A DNA stretch of 43,190 bases from DASXPG01 sp036493755 (GCA_036493755.1 DASXPG010000017.1:1-43190), one strand, 5' to 3'. Counted from the first letter of the stretch, positions 26,301-35,343 are shown. Translations and numbers: made by a program. The notes: a model not told the origin generated them from the sequence alone.

Positions 26301-26591
26301 TTAGTGCGTGGTGTCCGCGGGAACGACCTGGTACAGCAGCTCGCCCGGCCGGATCATGCCGTACAGCTCCCGCGCGAATCGCTCCTGCGTCGCGGGATCG
26401 GTCTTGAGGGCGTGCGCTTCGCGCATCAGCGAATCGAGATCGTGCCGCAGCTGCGAGATCCGCTCCTGCTCGTCCTTGAGCTGGTTCTTCAGCGAAAGGA
26501 GATCGCCCGTGCCGTACGTGCCGCCCAGGGCCGCGAAGCCCGCCAGCACCAGCACCGCGGCGCCGGCGACGAGCCGCTTCAGCGGTGGTAT
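26301..26591 (-). CDS. Septum formation initiator (FtsB/DivIC-like) protein
   Basis: About 96 residues: a short N-terminus, one membrane helix (LVAGAAVLVLAGFAALG), then a coiled coil (LLSLKNQLKDEQERISQLRHDLDSLMREAHALK) and the motif ARELYGMIRPGELLYQV, typical of the FtsB/DivIC family that bridges FtsL and FtsQ at the division site. The start is not standard. GGGGAGG lies 5 bases before ATA 26591 (used here), and CTG 26582 overlaps the enolase TGA. No ATG, GTG or TTG exists nearby in frame. The eno-ftsB neighbourhood is conserved in many bacteria. Confidence 0.8.
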   Translation of the reverse strand: MPPLKRLVAGAAVLVLAGFAALGGTYGTGDLLSLKNQLKDEQERISQLRHDLDSLMREAHALKTDPATQERFARELYGMIRPGELLYQVVPADTTH

Positions 26592-27859
26592 ATCGACCTC
26601 CCCGGATACGTTCCCGTCTCGCCCAGCTCCTCGGAGATACGCAGCAGCTGGTTGTACTTTGCCACCCGGTCGGACCGGCTGGCGCTGCCGGTCTTGATCT
26701 GCCCCACCCCGGTCGCGACGGCGAGATCGGCGATGAACGCATCTTCGGTCTCGCCCGAGCGGTGGCTGATGATGTTGCCATAGCCCGCGCGCTTGGCGAC
26801 CTCGATGCACGACATCGTCTCCGACAGCGTGCCGATCTGGTTGAGCTTGATCAGGATCGCGTTGGCGATCCCCTCTTCGATTCCCCGGGCCAGCCGTTCG
26901 ACGTTGGTACAGAACAGATCGTCGCCGACGAGCTGCACCCGGTCGCCCAGATGCCGGGTCAGGTTCGACCATCCCTGCCAGTCGTCCTCGGCGAGACCAT
27001 CCTCGATCGACACGATCGGGTACCGGTCCACCCAGCCCTCGTAGAGCCGCACCATCTCCTCGGCGCTCTTCTTCGCGCCGCCGCTCTTCTTGAAGACGTA
27101 GGCGCCGTCGACGTACAGCTCGGAGGCCGCGACGTCGAGCGCGAAGACGATGTCTTCGCCCGGCTCGTATCCCGCATCGGCCACCGCCGCCATCAACGCT
27201 TCGAGCGCCGCCTCGTTGCTCGAAAGATTCGGCGCGAAGCCGCCTTCGTCGCCGACCGCCGTCGACAGCCCCTGCTTGCCGAGCACCTTCTTCAGCGCAT
27301 GGAACACCTCGACGCCCATCCGCAGGCCGTTGGGAAAATCCTCGGCGCCGATGGGAACGATCATGAATTCCTGGCAGTCCACGTTGTTCGAGGCGTGCGC
27401 GCCGCCGTTCAGCACATTCATCATGGGCACCGGCAGCACGTGCGCCATGACGCCGCCGAGGTACCGGTACAGCGGCACACCCTGGTCGCGCGCCGCGGCC
27501 CGCGCGTTCGCCAGGCTCACGGCAAGAATCGCGTTCGCGCCGAGGTTGCTCTTGGTGTCGCTGCCGTCGAGATCGAGCATCTCCTCGTCGACACCGACCT
27601 GGTCGTAGGCGTCGAAACCCTCGAGCCGGGGACCGATGACCTCGTTGACGTTGCGCACCGCGTCCAGCACGCCCTTGCCGCCGAAGCGCTTGGGATCGCC
27701 GTCGCGCAGCTCGATGGCTTCGTGTTCGCCGGTCGACGCGCCGCTCGGCACCGCGGCTTTGGCGCTCGCGCCGGAGGCCAGAACGACCTCGGCCTCGACG
27801 GTCGGATTGCCGCGGCTGTCGAGGATCTCGCGGCCATGGATTTCGATGATCGTGCTCAT
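26579..27859 (-). CDS. eno: Enolase (phosphopyruvate hydratase)
   Basis: 426 residues, normal length. It interconverts 2-phosphoglycerate and phosphoenolpyruvate in glycolysis. Catalytic Glu205 lies in AVGDEGGFAPN and Lys338 in ILIKLNQIGTLSET. Mg ligands Asp242, Glu286 and Asp313 and the signature SHRSGETEDAFIADLAVA are present. ATG 27859 gives the usual MSTIIEIHGREILDSRGNPT. It is 12 bases downstream of the acyltransferase gene and overlaps the FtsB-like gene. Confidence 0.97.
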   Translation of the reverse strand: MSTIIEIHGREILDSRGNPTVEAEVVLASGASAKAAVPSGASTGEHEAIELRDGDPKRFGGKGVLDAVRNVNEVIGPRLEGFDAYDQVGVDEEMLDLDGSDTKSNLGANAILAVSLANARAAARDQGVPLYRYLGGVMAHVLPVPMMNVLNGGAHASNNVDCQEFMIVPIGAEDFPNGLRMGVEVFHALKKVLGKQGLSTAVGDEGGFAPNLSSNEAALEALMAAVADAGYEPGEDIVFALDVAASELYVDGAYVFKKSGGAKKSAEEMVRLYEGWVDRYPIVSIEDGLAEDDWQGWSNLTRHLGDRVQLVGDDLFCTNVERLARGIEEGIANAILIKLNQIGTLSETMSCIEVAKRAGYGNIISHRSGETEDAFIADLAVATGVGQIKTGSASRSDRVAKYNQLLRISEELGETGTYPGRSIYHR

Positions 27860-27871
27860 GATGGGCGAACC

Positions 27872-28603
27872 TTATGCGGCAGCGAGGGTGGCGTCAACGC
27901 GGGTCTTGATGGCCTGCATCTCGGTGCGGACCCGCTCGAGGAGATCATCCCGCTCCTCGATGGCCATTCCGGCCACCTTGATGGGCGCACCGAGGGCGAT
28001 ATGCACCGGCCGCGGCCGCACCCGGATGCTCCCCTTGGGCTGGATATCGAAGGCGCCGCCCACGTAACAGGGCACCAGCGGCGCCCCGCTGCCGATGGCG
28101 AAGACGAACGGCCCCTTCTTGAAGGGGAGCAGCTCGCCGGTCCGGGTGCGCGTGCCCTCCGGATACACCACCACCGTCAGCCCCTCGGCCATCATTTCCT
28201 TCGACGCTTCTTCGTAGGCGCTGAACGCCTGCCCGCGATTGCCCCGATCGAGCCGCACGTGGCCCGCGGCGCGCATCGCCGCACCGAGGACCGGGATCGC
28301 GAACAGCTCGCGCTTGGCGATGAACTTGGGGTAACCGGGCAGCCAGGCGAGGAGCGCGAGGATATCGAAAAACGAGGCGTGATTGGCGGCGACGATCTGC
28401 GGGCCGCCGGGAAGATGCTCGACGCCGGAAAGCGTTACCGGGATTCCGGCCGCGCCGATGATCATCCGCGCCCATTTTTCCTGGCAGCGGTCGTAGATCC
28501 CGCCGCGGACGTATTTCACGCGGAAGATTCCCGCGATGACGCAGGCCATGCCGTAGGTCATCGTGGCGACTACGAGCGAGCCCAGATAGAGGATCGTACG
28601 CAC
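27872..28603 (-). CDS. PlsC-type lysophospholipid acyltransferase
   Basis: 243 residues from GTG 28603, one base after the thiL stop; the frame is open further upstream but inside thiL. One N-terminal membrane helix, then the acyltransferase motifs NHASFFD (H-x4-D, catalytic), LDRGNRG, and YPEGTRTRTG. These enzymes acylate lysophosphatidate at sn-2 in phospholipid synthesis. It acts at the inner membrane. Other PlsC-like acyl transfers (for example ornithine lipids) are possible. Confidence 0.88.
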   Translation of the reverse strand: MRTILYLGSLVVATMTYGMACVIAGIFRVKYVRGGIYDRCQEKWARMIIGAAGIPVTLSGVEHLPGGPQIVAANHASFFDILALLAWLPGYPKFIAKRELFAIPVLGAAMRAAGHVRLDRGNRGQAFSAYEEASKEMMAEGLTVVVYPEGTRTRTGELLPFKKGPFVFAIGSGAPLVPCYVGGAFDIQPKGSIRVRPRPVHIALGAPIKVAGMAIEERDDLLERVRTEMQAIKTRVDATLAAA

Positions 28604-28604
28604 G

Positions 28605-29561
28605 TCAGCGGAAGTGGTCGAAGCCCATGGGGAGCGTGACGTCGGTCCCGCGATCGGTGGCACGCAGCCCCGGCTCGGCCTCGATCATCCCAATCACGGT
28701 GATGGGAACGGGCGCCGCCGCCAGGTCGGCATCGGTGACATCGGGCGGAATGGACGCCAGCAGCTCGTACTCTTCCCCGCTCCGGGCCGCGAAGCGCCAC
28801 GCGGGCTCGCCGGCCTGCTCGGCCGCCTCGCGGGCGACGGCCATCACCGGGATCCGCTCGACGGCGACGGCAGCGCCGACGGCACCCGCGGTGACCAGGT
28901 GGGCGGCATCGCTCGCCAATCCATCCGAAATATCGATCATCGCGCGGGCTCGCACCGACTCAAGGTAACGGGCGGCGGCATGGCGGGGCGCGGGCCGGAC
29001 GAAGCGGGCCCGAGCCTCGGACGCCGGTTCGGCGCCGGCCTGCCACGCCACCAATGCCGCGAGCGGGCCGCCGAGGGTTCCGGTGACCACGAGCCGGTCC
29101 CCGGGACGCGCGCCCCGGCGGCCGAGCGACGCGCTGGCGCGCCCGATCACGCAACAGTCGATGAACAGCTTGTCGCTCCGGGTCATGTCGCCGCCGACGA
29201 TCAACGCGCCGGCGTCACCCGCGGCGTCCCCGACGCCGTCGGCGATCGCCGCCAGGGTCGCGTCGCTCTCGCCGGCCGGCATGCCTAACGACAACAGCAT
29301 GGCCATCGGCTCGGCGGCGGCGGCGGCGAGGTCGGAGAGCGCGGCGGCGGCGGCGCGATAGCCGATTTCGGCGGGAGTCATCCAGTCGCGGCGGAAATGA
29401 ACGCCCTCGACGCTGACGTCGACCGACACGGCGATGCGGTCGCCACCCACTTCGAGGATCGCGCAGTCATCGCCGAGCCCTCGGGCGCGCTCCTTCCACC
29501 GGGCCGCCATGGTGCGGATGCGGTCGAATTCGCGGCCGGGACCGAGGGGAATGGAAGTCAG
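28605..29561 (-). CDS. thiL: Thiamine-monophosphate kinase, CTG start
   Basis: 318 residues from CTG 29561. It phosphorylates thiamine phosphate to the active diphosphate. Family motifs are GLGDDCAIL, VSVDVSVEGVHFRRDW, AAAALSDLAAA, GGDMTRSD and MIDISDGLASDA. The conserved N-terminal segment LGPGREFDRIR lies before the first standard start (ATG 29510), so initiation must be upstream. The only sensible codon is CTG 29561, which overlaps the propeller gene's TGA (CTGA). It is translationally coupled on both sides. Confidence 0.92.
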   Translation of the reverse strand: MTSIPLGPGREFDRIRTMAARWKERARGLGDDCAILEVGGDRIAVSVDVSVEGVHFRRDWMTPAEIGYRAAAAALSDLAAAAAEPMAMLLSLGMPAGESDATLAAIADGVGDAAGDAGALIVGGDMTRSDKLFIDCCVIGRASASLGRRGARPGDRLVVTGTLGGPLAALVAWQAGAEPASEARARFVRPAPRHAAARYLESVRARAMIDISDGLASDAAHLVTAGAVGAAVAVERIPVMAVAREAAEQAGEPAWRFAARSGEEYELLASIPPDVTDADLAAAPVPITVIGMIEAEPGLRATDRGTDVTLPMGFDHFR

Positions 29562-31156
29562 GGCACTACCACCCGCTTCTCGTACCGGAACACGCCGATG
29601 TCCGTGGCGATCCAGATATAGTCGCGCGTCGCGGCGATGTCGTGCACCGGTGGCGCCACATCGCCGGGCTGGATCAGCGCGTTCCACAGCGGCCGAACCG
29701 GATCGTACCAGGCGAAGCCGCGGTCGCCGGCGATGAAGAATCCCGTCTCGCCGGCGCTGATCGCCGCGATCTGCCCCACCGGTGTCCCCGGCGGATCGAC
29801 GACCCGCCACAAGCCGTGCTGCCGGATCAGCAAGTGCGTCGCCGTCGACGCCAGGATGGTGTCGCCGCGCATCGCGATGGCGAAGACGGGCTCGCGCTGC
29901 TCCGCCGAGCCCACGGGAATGACGACCGGCCCGCCGATCGGCAGCGGAAATCCGACCACGCCGGCGCTGGTCCCCGCCCAGATGGTATCGCTCGTCGGAT
30001 TGGCGATCGACAGGACAGCCAAGCCGCCGGCTTTGGCCTCGACCACCAGCGCACGCCCGGTGTCGCTGACCAGCGCCATGCCATGGAGGGTGCCGACGTA
30101 GGCTCCCTCCGGCGCCGCGGCCAGGCCATAGATCTGATCGTCGGGAAGTCCGTCGCGCGCGAGGAGCTGGACCGGCCGGCCGCCGCGACGGGGCGCGCGG
30201 ACCAGCCCCTGGTCGGTGGCCAGCCAGATGGATCGTTCGGTGACGAGGATCCGGCGCACGTTGCCGCCGGGAAGCGTCGTGAGGCCCGCGCTCTCGAGGT
30301 ACGAGAAGCGCCCCAGCCCTTCGTCGAAGCAGGTAATGCCGCGCCGCGCCGACTGGATCCGCGCATTACTCGCCGCGCAGACCTGTCCGCGCGCCACCGT
30401 GATGGCGCCGGTGGAGGCGCCTAACAGTCCCATCGGCAGCTGGTCGGTCCCGTAACTCACCGGATCGACCTGGAAGGCGCCGTTGCCGTTGGTGCCGACG
30501 ACGATTTCATTGGTCACCGGCGTCTGCGCCGCCGCCGTCATCTGGTAGGTGCGCAGCTGGTCGTCGCGCTCGATGCGCATCCGCACCGCGTCGAAGGCCG
30601 GCAGGCGGGTGATGAGGTCGCGCCCGGTGAGGCCGCCGACCCGGGTCGCCGGCGGCGTACCCGGCGCCGCAACCAGCCCGCCCTTGGGGACCTCGTACCA
30701 CCCGGCAGTCGTGTGAAACCAGGCGCCGCGCCCCGGACTCCGGGCATCGAGGATCACCTGGTCGGTGGTTCCGGGCAGCGATCCCGTCTCCATGCGGCGG
30801 GTGAAGGGATCGTAGCTCATCCAGGCGCCCTGCCCGCCGAGCCAGGCGGTGTCGTCGTTGGGATCGGCGACCATCGCCGTCACGGACCCCCGCGGGAAAC
30901 CGTCGAGCGGCCCGACCGTCTGCTTCCACTTCCGCATGCCGCGATCGTAGACCGCAAGACCGTTAGGCGTCGCGGCGTAAATGATGTTCCGCGTCACCGC
31001 GACGGCAGTCACGACGCTCAGGTCGGTGACGAAGGCGCGGTCCTCGGGATTCCACAGCCGGGAGGACTGGGCAAGAAGCCGGGGAACGTGGGAACGTGCG
31101 AACGTGGGAACGTTGATTACGGCAAGGGCGCACAGAATACGGCAGCCAGTTCTCAT
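29558..31156 (-). CDS. Exported beta-propeller protein (two-component regulator propeller type)
   Basis: 532 residues from ATG 31156. The signal-like N-terminus (MRTGCRILCALAVINVPTFA) is partly encoded by an octamer repeat. The body is made of repeated blades with the W-x-G/A-T-x-x-G-V/L pattern (IWLATDQGLVRAP, IWAGTSAGVVGFP, IWIATDIGVFRYEK). These blades form the sensor part of hybrid two-component regulators, but no kinase part follows. It is probably a secreted or periplasmic binding protein. The open frame continues upstream through heptamer repeats as Gly/Glu/Thr-rich sequence, judged not to be protein. Confidence 0.8.
   Translation of the reverse strand: MRTGCRILCALAVINVPTFARSHVPRLLAQSSRLWNPEDRAFVTDLSVVTAVAVTRNIIYAATPNGLAVYDRGMRKWKQTVGPLDGFPRGSVTAMVADPNDDTAWLGGQGAWMSYDPFTRRMETGSLPGTTDQVILDARSPGRGAWFHTTAGWYEVPKGGLVAAPGTPPATRVGGLTGRDLITRLPAFDAVRMRIERDDQLRTYQMTAAAQTPVTNEIVVGTNGNGAFQVDPVSYGTDQLPMGLLGASTGAITVARGQVCAASNARIQSARRGITCFDEGLGRFSYLESAGLTTLPGGNVRRILVTERSIWLATDQGLVRAPRRGGRPVQLLARDGLPDDQIYGLAAAPEGAYVGTLHGMALVSDTGRALVVEAKAGGLAVLSIANPTSDTIWAGTSAGVVGFPLPIGGPVVIPVGSAEQREPVFAIAMRGDTILASTATHLLIRQHGLWRVVDPPGTPVGQIAAISAGETGFFIAGDRGFAWYDPVRPLWNALIQPGDVAPPVHDIAATRDYIWIATDIGVFRYEKRVVVP
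31082..31113. repeat. Octamer tandem repeat, consensus GGGAACGT (4 units)
   Basis: Units start at 31082, 31090, 31098 (GCGAACGT) and 31106. It lies inside the signal-peptide region of the propeller gene. Confidence 0.8.
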
Positions 31157-31171
31157 GCCTCCAGGCCCCCC

Positions 31172-31213
31172 CGTTTCCCGTTTCCCGTTCCCCGTTCCCC
31201 GTTCCCCGTTCCC
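31172..31213. repeat. Heptamer tandem repeat CGTTTCC/CGTTCCC (6 units)
   Basis: Two CGTTTCC units followed by four CGTTCCC units in register, filling most of the 61-base gap between nnr and the propeller gene. Confidence 0.9.
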
Positions 31214-31217
31214 CGTC

Positions 31218-32771
31218 TCATGTAACGGCAACCCTTTCGAGTTCAGCCATCAGGGGCGGATGTATGTCGCGATTTCCGTCGGCCAGCTCCCGCCACAGCG
31301 GACTCAGCACGCCGAGCAAATCGTCCGGCCTCAGCGCCCGTACCGACCGGTGCCGCGCCACATCTTCGGCGCTCCGTCCGTGCACATGCGCGGCGGCGGC
31401 GCCCGCGATTTGCGGCGGCGTTCCCCGGGCGAGCCACGATGCGGCCATGCCCGAAAGGACGTCACCCGTTCCGCCCGTCGCCAGCCCCGGGTTGCCGGTT
31501 GCACTGACCAATAATGGAAGGCTGGGCGCGGCGATCACCGTGGGCACTCCCTTGAGTAACACCGCCTGGCCGATCCGCTCGGCGGCGGCCTGCGCCGCGC
31601 CGAAAGGATCGCGCCGCGTCTGCTCGGATAGATCGGGGAAGAGCGCGGCGAATTCGCCCTTGTGCGGGGTCAGCAGCGCCCGCTTGCCCGACAGCAGTCC
31701 CTTCAATTCGTCGGCCGCGCCGCGAAAGGCCATCAGGCCATCGGCGTCGAGGAGCACGGGCGTCTTGAGCGCGCCGAGGACCGCGCGGGCAAAGCGCGCG
31801 CGCGCCGTTCCCCGTCCCAGGCCGGGGCCCAGCACCACCGCTTCGGCCCATTCGAGCGCTTCGGCCAGCGGCTCCTCGATCGTCTCGGCCAACTCACTCG
31901 TCAGGCAGACGATGTCCGGATTGTTGGCCTGGCAGGCGGTCACGCTCGCCGCGCTTGCCGCGATGCGCGCCAGCCCCGAGCCGGAGCGGAGCGCGGCCTT
32001 GGCCGAGAAGATCGCGGCACCGGCCATGCCATCGCCGCCCCCGACGACCAGCACTTTTCCGCGATCGCCCTTGTGCATCTCGGCGCTGAGGGGACTCAGC
32101 ACGCTGCCCAGCCAGTCGTCGGTGACGACGCCGGGCCAGTAGGGATCGGCGGTGGGGAATCCGATTTCCGCGACCTGGATCTTGCCGCATACCGTGCGCT
32201 GGAGCAGGTGGCCGCGGCGATATCCGCCGAAGGTGACGGTCAACGTGGCGCGCACGCACGGGGCGTGCACCGTGCCGGACGTGAGGTCGAGCCCGGAGGG
32301 ACCATCGATCGCGACAATCGGCAGATCGAGCCGCTGCATCTTCTCGATCGCGGCGGCCACATCGCCCTTGGGCGCGCCGGTGGCGCCGGTTCCGAGAATG
32401 GCGTCGATCACCACACCGGCCGCGGGCCATTCGGCGGTGGGCGACACCACCCGCACGCCTTCGGTCATGGCCAGGCCGCGGTTGGCGGTGTTGTCGGCGG
32501 ACGGGTCGCCCGAGAGTGGAATGGCGGTGACGCCGATGCCGAAGGCGGCCAGCGCGCGCGCGGCGACCCAGCCATCGCCGCCATTGTTGCCGCGCCCGCA
32601 GACGACGATCACGCCGCGATCCACCGCATGGCCGAACTCGCGCGTCAGCAAAGCGGCCACGGCCCGCCCGGCCGATTCCATCAGCACCCGCGAGGGGATG
32701 TGTGAGATCTCCTGCGCCGCGCGGTCCCACGCGGCCGCCTGATTGGCATCAAGGACGGGGATGACACTCAT
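31218..32771 (-). CDS. nnr: Bifunctional NAD(P)H-hydrate epimerase / ADP-dependent dehydratase
   Basis: 517 residues, the usual fused length. It repairs hydrated NADH and NADPH. The N-terminal epimerase part (about 1-215) has GRGNNGGDGW, DAILGTGATG and DGPSGLDLTSG. The C-terminal dehydratase part (about 230-505) has VVGGGDGMAGA, VLGPGLGRG, LTPHKGEF and the ATP/ADP loop GTGDVLSGM. ATG 32771 is first in frame. It precedes the propeller gene on the same strand; the link is not functional in any obvious way. Confidence 0.95.
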   Translation of the reverse strand: MSVIPVLDANQAAAWDRAAQEISHIPSRVLMESAGRAVAALLTREFGHAVDRGVIVVCGRGNNGGDGWVAARALAAFGIGVTAIPLSGDPSADNTANRGLAMTEGVRVVSPTAEWPAAGVVIDAILGTGATGAPKGDVAAAIEKMQRLDLPIVAIDGPSGLDLTSGTVHAPCVRATLTVTFGGYRRGHLLQRTVCGKIQVAEIGFPTADPYWPGVVTDDWLGSVLSPLSAEMHKGDRGKVLVVGGGDGMAGAAIFSAKAALRSGSGLARIAASAASVTACQANNPDIVCLTSELAETIEEPLAEALEWAEAVVLGPGLGRGTARARFARAVLGALKTPVLLDADGLMAFRGAADELKGLLSGKRALLTPHKGEFAALFPDLSEQTRRDPFGAAQAAAERIGQAVLLKGVPTVIAAPSLPLLVSATGNPGLATGGTGDVLSGMAASWLARGTPPQIAGAAAAHVHGRSAEDVARHRSVRALRPDDLLGVLSPLWRELADGNRDIHPPLMAELERVAVT

Positions 32772-32808
32772 GCTCGAACGCTCGCCCTGTGGCGACTGAT
32801 AACTGGTG

Positions 32809-33627
32809 TCATCGTATCACCACTCCCGCATAGCCAACCACTGAGGTGTCATCGAGCGTCACTTCTCCCGAGTGCGAGTAGTGAACCAGCTCGCCCGACA
32901 TCGCACCGAGGAGACGGGCGGCGTGCAGCACCGCGGCGGCCGCCGTACGTCCGCACATGGTGATGCGGTGTTTGCGCGTGACCTCGAGCAGCGCTTCACC
33001 GTCCAGGCGCGCGACCGGTTCGAGCGCCAGGTCGTCCTTGCGCCGGCTGACGTCGGCGCGCTCGTAGTGGTTCATGTCGCTGCTCGCGATCAGCAGCACC
33101 GGCTCGGTCGCGCGCCGCACCGTGCCGGCGAGAGCTTCGGCGAGACCGCGGGTGCGCGGCCAGTCGCTCCAGCCGAGGAGGATCGGCACCACCGTGACAT
33201 CGGGCCGCCGGGCGAGGAGGAAGGGCAGGATCACTTCGATGGCGTGCTCGGTTCGGTGCGCGGCCGGATCGTCCTCGAGGAGCGGGCACAGCGCGAGCAG
33301 CGCGGCGGCGAGGGTCTCGTCGATGGGGATGTCGCCGATCGGGGTGCGATAGGCGCCGACCGCCCAGACGCTCCCGCCATGCGACGCCTCGCCGGCTCCG
33401 GTATGGTCAGGCGCGAGCACGATGCAGCGGCGCGGGATCTCGACATCGGCGAGCACGGCGCCGGCGGTGCGCCCGGAATACTGGTAGCCGGCGTGGGGCA
33501 CGATCGCGGCGATGGCGATGCGCGTGGCCCTGGGTGGAGCGAGCAGCTCCTGGACCGCGCTGAGCAGCGCCGCGGGCTGCGACGGATAGAAGAGGCCGGC
33601 GACGGCTGGTTTACGCACGCGAATCAT
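32809..33627 (-). CDS. amrB: Memo-family protein (AmmeMemoRadiSam system protein B)
   Basis: 272 residues. It begins MIRVRKPAVAGLFYPS, typical of the family. Conserved segments are VPHAGYQYSGRTAGAV, LAPDHTG, EHAIEVILPFL and IASSDMNHYE, with the His and Asp residues that line the metal-like pocket of Memo proteins. Bacterial members usually neighbour AMMECR1 and a radical-SAM protein; neither is in this window. Role undefined. The start ATG 33627 is the only good one. Confidence 0.88.
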   Translation of the reverse strand: MIRVRKPAVAGLFYPSQPAALLSAVQELLAPPRATRIAIAAIVPHAGYQYSGRTAGAVLADVEIPRRCIVLAPDHTGAGEASHGGSVWAVGAYRTPIGDIPIDETLAAALLALCPLLEDDPAAHRTEHAIEVILPFLLARRPDVTVVPILLGWSDWPRTRGLAEALAGTVRRATEPVLLIASSDMNHYERADVSRRKDDLALEPVARLDGEALLEVTRKHRITMCGRTAAAAVLHAARLLGAMSGELVHYSHSGEVTLDDTSVVGYAGVVIR

Positions 33628-33658
33628 GGAAGGGGAAATCTACTGCGGCGACTGCGTA

Positions 33659-34057
33659 CTAGTCTCTTCGGCATTCCTCGCGCCACGCGCCCCACGGGTA
33701 GTCGACCTCGAACGCATCGGCGAAAATGTAGACGCCTTCGAAATCCTCGGGCCGGTCGTTGTCCTGGGCTTTCAGGAGGCCCATTTCGATCAGCGTGAAG
33801 ACGATGGTGCCGATATCCGACGTTCCCTTGAGGCCCCAGTACTCGAGGACCGGACGGGCGAGAAGGCCGTATTGCTCGAGGGCAAATTCGCGGCAGGCGT
33901 TGGAGAGCTCTTCGCCGCTGACATGCCGGCGTGCCGCCAGGTTTTTCTGGAGGTGCTCCAGGGCCGCCAGCACGAAGACGTACGCGCGCTCGTCATACGG
34001 CCCGGACCGGTCGCGGATCCGTGCCAGAACGTCGTCGGCGAAGTCCAACTGGCTCAC
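33659..34057 (-). CDS. Minf_1886-family protein
   Basis: 132 residues from GTG 34057, preferred because the family starts near FADDVLARIRDR; TTG 34087 adds ten residues. The pattern DERAYVFVLAALEHLQ, GEELSNACREFALEQYG, LEYWGL and DIGTIVFTLIEMGLL is that of the Minf_1886 family, found in Verrucomicrobia, Planctomycetes and Gemmatimonadota. Function unknown. Soluble and helical. Confidence 0.75.
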   Translation of the reverse strand: MSQLDFADDVLARIRDRSGPYDERAYVFVLAALEHLQKNLAARRHVSGEELSNACREFALEQYGLLARPVLEYWGLKGTSDIGTIVFTLIEMGLLKAQDNDRPEDFEGVYIFADAFEVDYPWGAWREECRRD

Positions 34058-34143
34058 AATGGCCAAGCTACGCGTTGGCTCCGCCAATGGTCAAGACTTG
34101 CGCGCGTTGACGCCACTCCCCCCGCCCGCTACCCTTTCGGCCC

Positions 34144-35343
34144 GTGAAGCCGGCTTCCGACCACCGCGCCGCCCTCGTCGCCGGCTTCCTCGGCTGGACC
34201 CTGGACGCCTTCGATTTCTTCCTCGTCGTCATGACCCTGACGGCGATCGCGCACGACTTCCACAAGACCGATGCCGAGATTGCCTATTCGATCGCGCTGA
34301 CCCTCGCCTTCCGGCCGGTCGGCGCCTTCATCTTCGGGCTCCTCGCCGACCGCTATGGCCGGCGGCTGCCGCTGATGCTCGATCTCATTTTCTACTCGGT
34401 CGTCGAAGTGCTGTCGGGCCTGGCGCCGAGCTACACGAGCTTCCTGGTACTGCGGGCGCTCTTCGGCATCGGCATGGGCGGGGAGTGGGGCGTGGGGGCG
34501 TCGCTGGTCATGGAAAAGGTGCCGCCCAAGTACCGCGGCGTCTTCTCGGGGCTGCTCCAGCAAGGCTACGCCGTCGGCTACCTGCTCGCGGCGCTCGCCT
34601 ACTTCTTCATCTTCCCCCGCTGGGGCTGGCGACCGCTTTTCTTCGTCGGCGGATTGCCGGCGCTGCTCGCGCTCTTCGTCCGATTCCGCGTGAAGGAATC
34701 GGAGGTGTGGGAGCGGACCAAACATGCCAGCTGGGGCGACCTCGGCCGCGGTATCGCGGCCAACTGGAAGCTCTTTCTCTTCCTCACCCTGCTGATGGCC
34801 GGGATGAATTTCTCCTCGCACGGCACCCAGGACATGTACCCGACCTTCCTGCAACGGGCCTGGGGCTTCACGCCGCAGCGCCGCGCGGCGCTCACCGCCT
34901 TCTCGATGGTCGGCGCCATCAGCGGCGGTATTCTCGCGGGTCTCTACTCGGAGCGCATCGGGCGCAGGAAGATGATCGTCATCGCGCTCACTCTGGCGCT
35001 GTGCATCATTCCGCTCTGGGCCTTCGCGCCGTCGTTACCGCTGCTGATCGCGGGAGCGTTTCTGATCCAGGCATGCGTGCAGGGAGCGTGGGGCGTGATT
35101 CCGGCGCACATCACCGAGCTGTCGCCCGATGCGGTCCGCGGCTTTCTACCGGGCTTTGCCTACCAGTGCGGTGTGCTGATCGCGGGAACGATCGGAACGG
35201 TCCAGGCCATCGCGGCGAAACAGATGACCTACGCCTCGGCGATGGCGATCAGCGCGGCGATCGTCTTCGCCTTCGCGGCCATAGTGGCCTGGTTCGGGCC
35301 GGAGCAGAAGGGGCGAGAGTACGGAGCTACTGCGCCTCCCTGA
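34144..35343 (+). CDS. MFS transporter, metabolite:proton symporter type
   Basis: 399 residues with 12 predicted membrane segments. The start GTG 34144 has no visible ribosome binding site, so the message may be leaderless. Features of the sialate/lactate-type MFS symporters are GWTLDAFDFFLVV in helix 1, GLLADRYGRRLPL in the loop 2-3, and GIGMGGEWGVGASLVMEKVP. It likely imports an organic acid with protons; the substrate is not certain. It converges with the amidohydrolase gene, overlapping it by 17 bases. Confidence 0.85.
   Translation: MKPASDHRAALVAGFLGWTLDAFDFFLVVMTLTAIAHDFHKTDAEIAYSIALTLAFRPVGAFIFGLLADRYGRRLPLMLDLIFYSVVEVLSGLAPSYTSFLVLRALFGIGMGGEWGVGASLVMEKVPPKYRGVFSGLLQQGYAVGYLLAALAYFFIFPRWGWRPLFFVGGLPALLALFVRFRVKESEVWERTKHASWGDLGRGIAANWKLFLFLTLLMAGMNFSSHGTQDMYPTFLQRAWGFTPQRRAALTAFSMVGAISGGILAGLYSERIGRRKMIVIALTLALCIIPLWAFAPSLPLLIAGAFLIQACVQGAWGVIPAHITELSPDAVRGFLPGFAYQCGVLIAGTIGTVQAIAAKQMTYASAMAISAAIVFAFAAIVAWFGPEQKGREYGATAPP

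Noticed and set aside
26585..28639. 684-residue open frame on the plus strand opposite enolase and the acyltransferase
   Set aside because: Shadow frame rich in Arg, His, Asp and Val with no domain pattern; the minus strand carries two certain genes here.
31172..31213. Possible CRISPR array
   Set aside because: Units are 7 bases in direct tandem with no spacers.
31157..31231. Upstream start of the propeller gene at 31231
   Set aside because: It would translate the heptamer repeat as Gly/Glu/Thr-rich sequence ahead of a good signal peptide starting at 31156, and it overlaps the nnr end.
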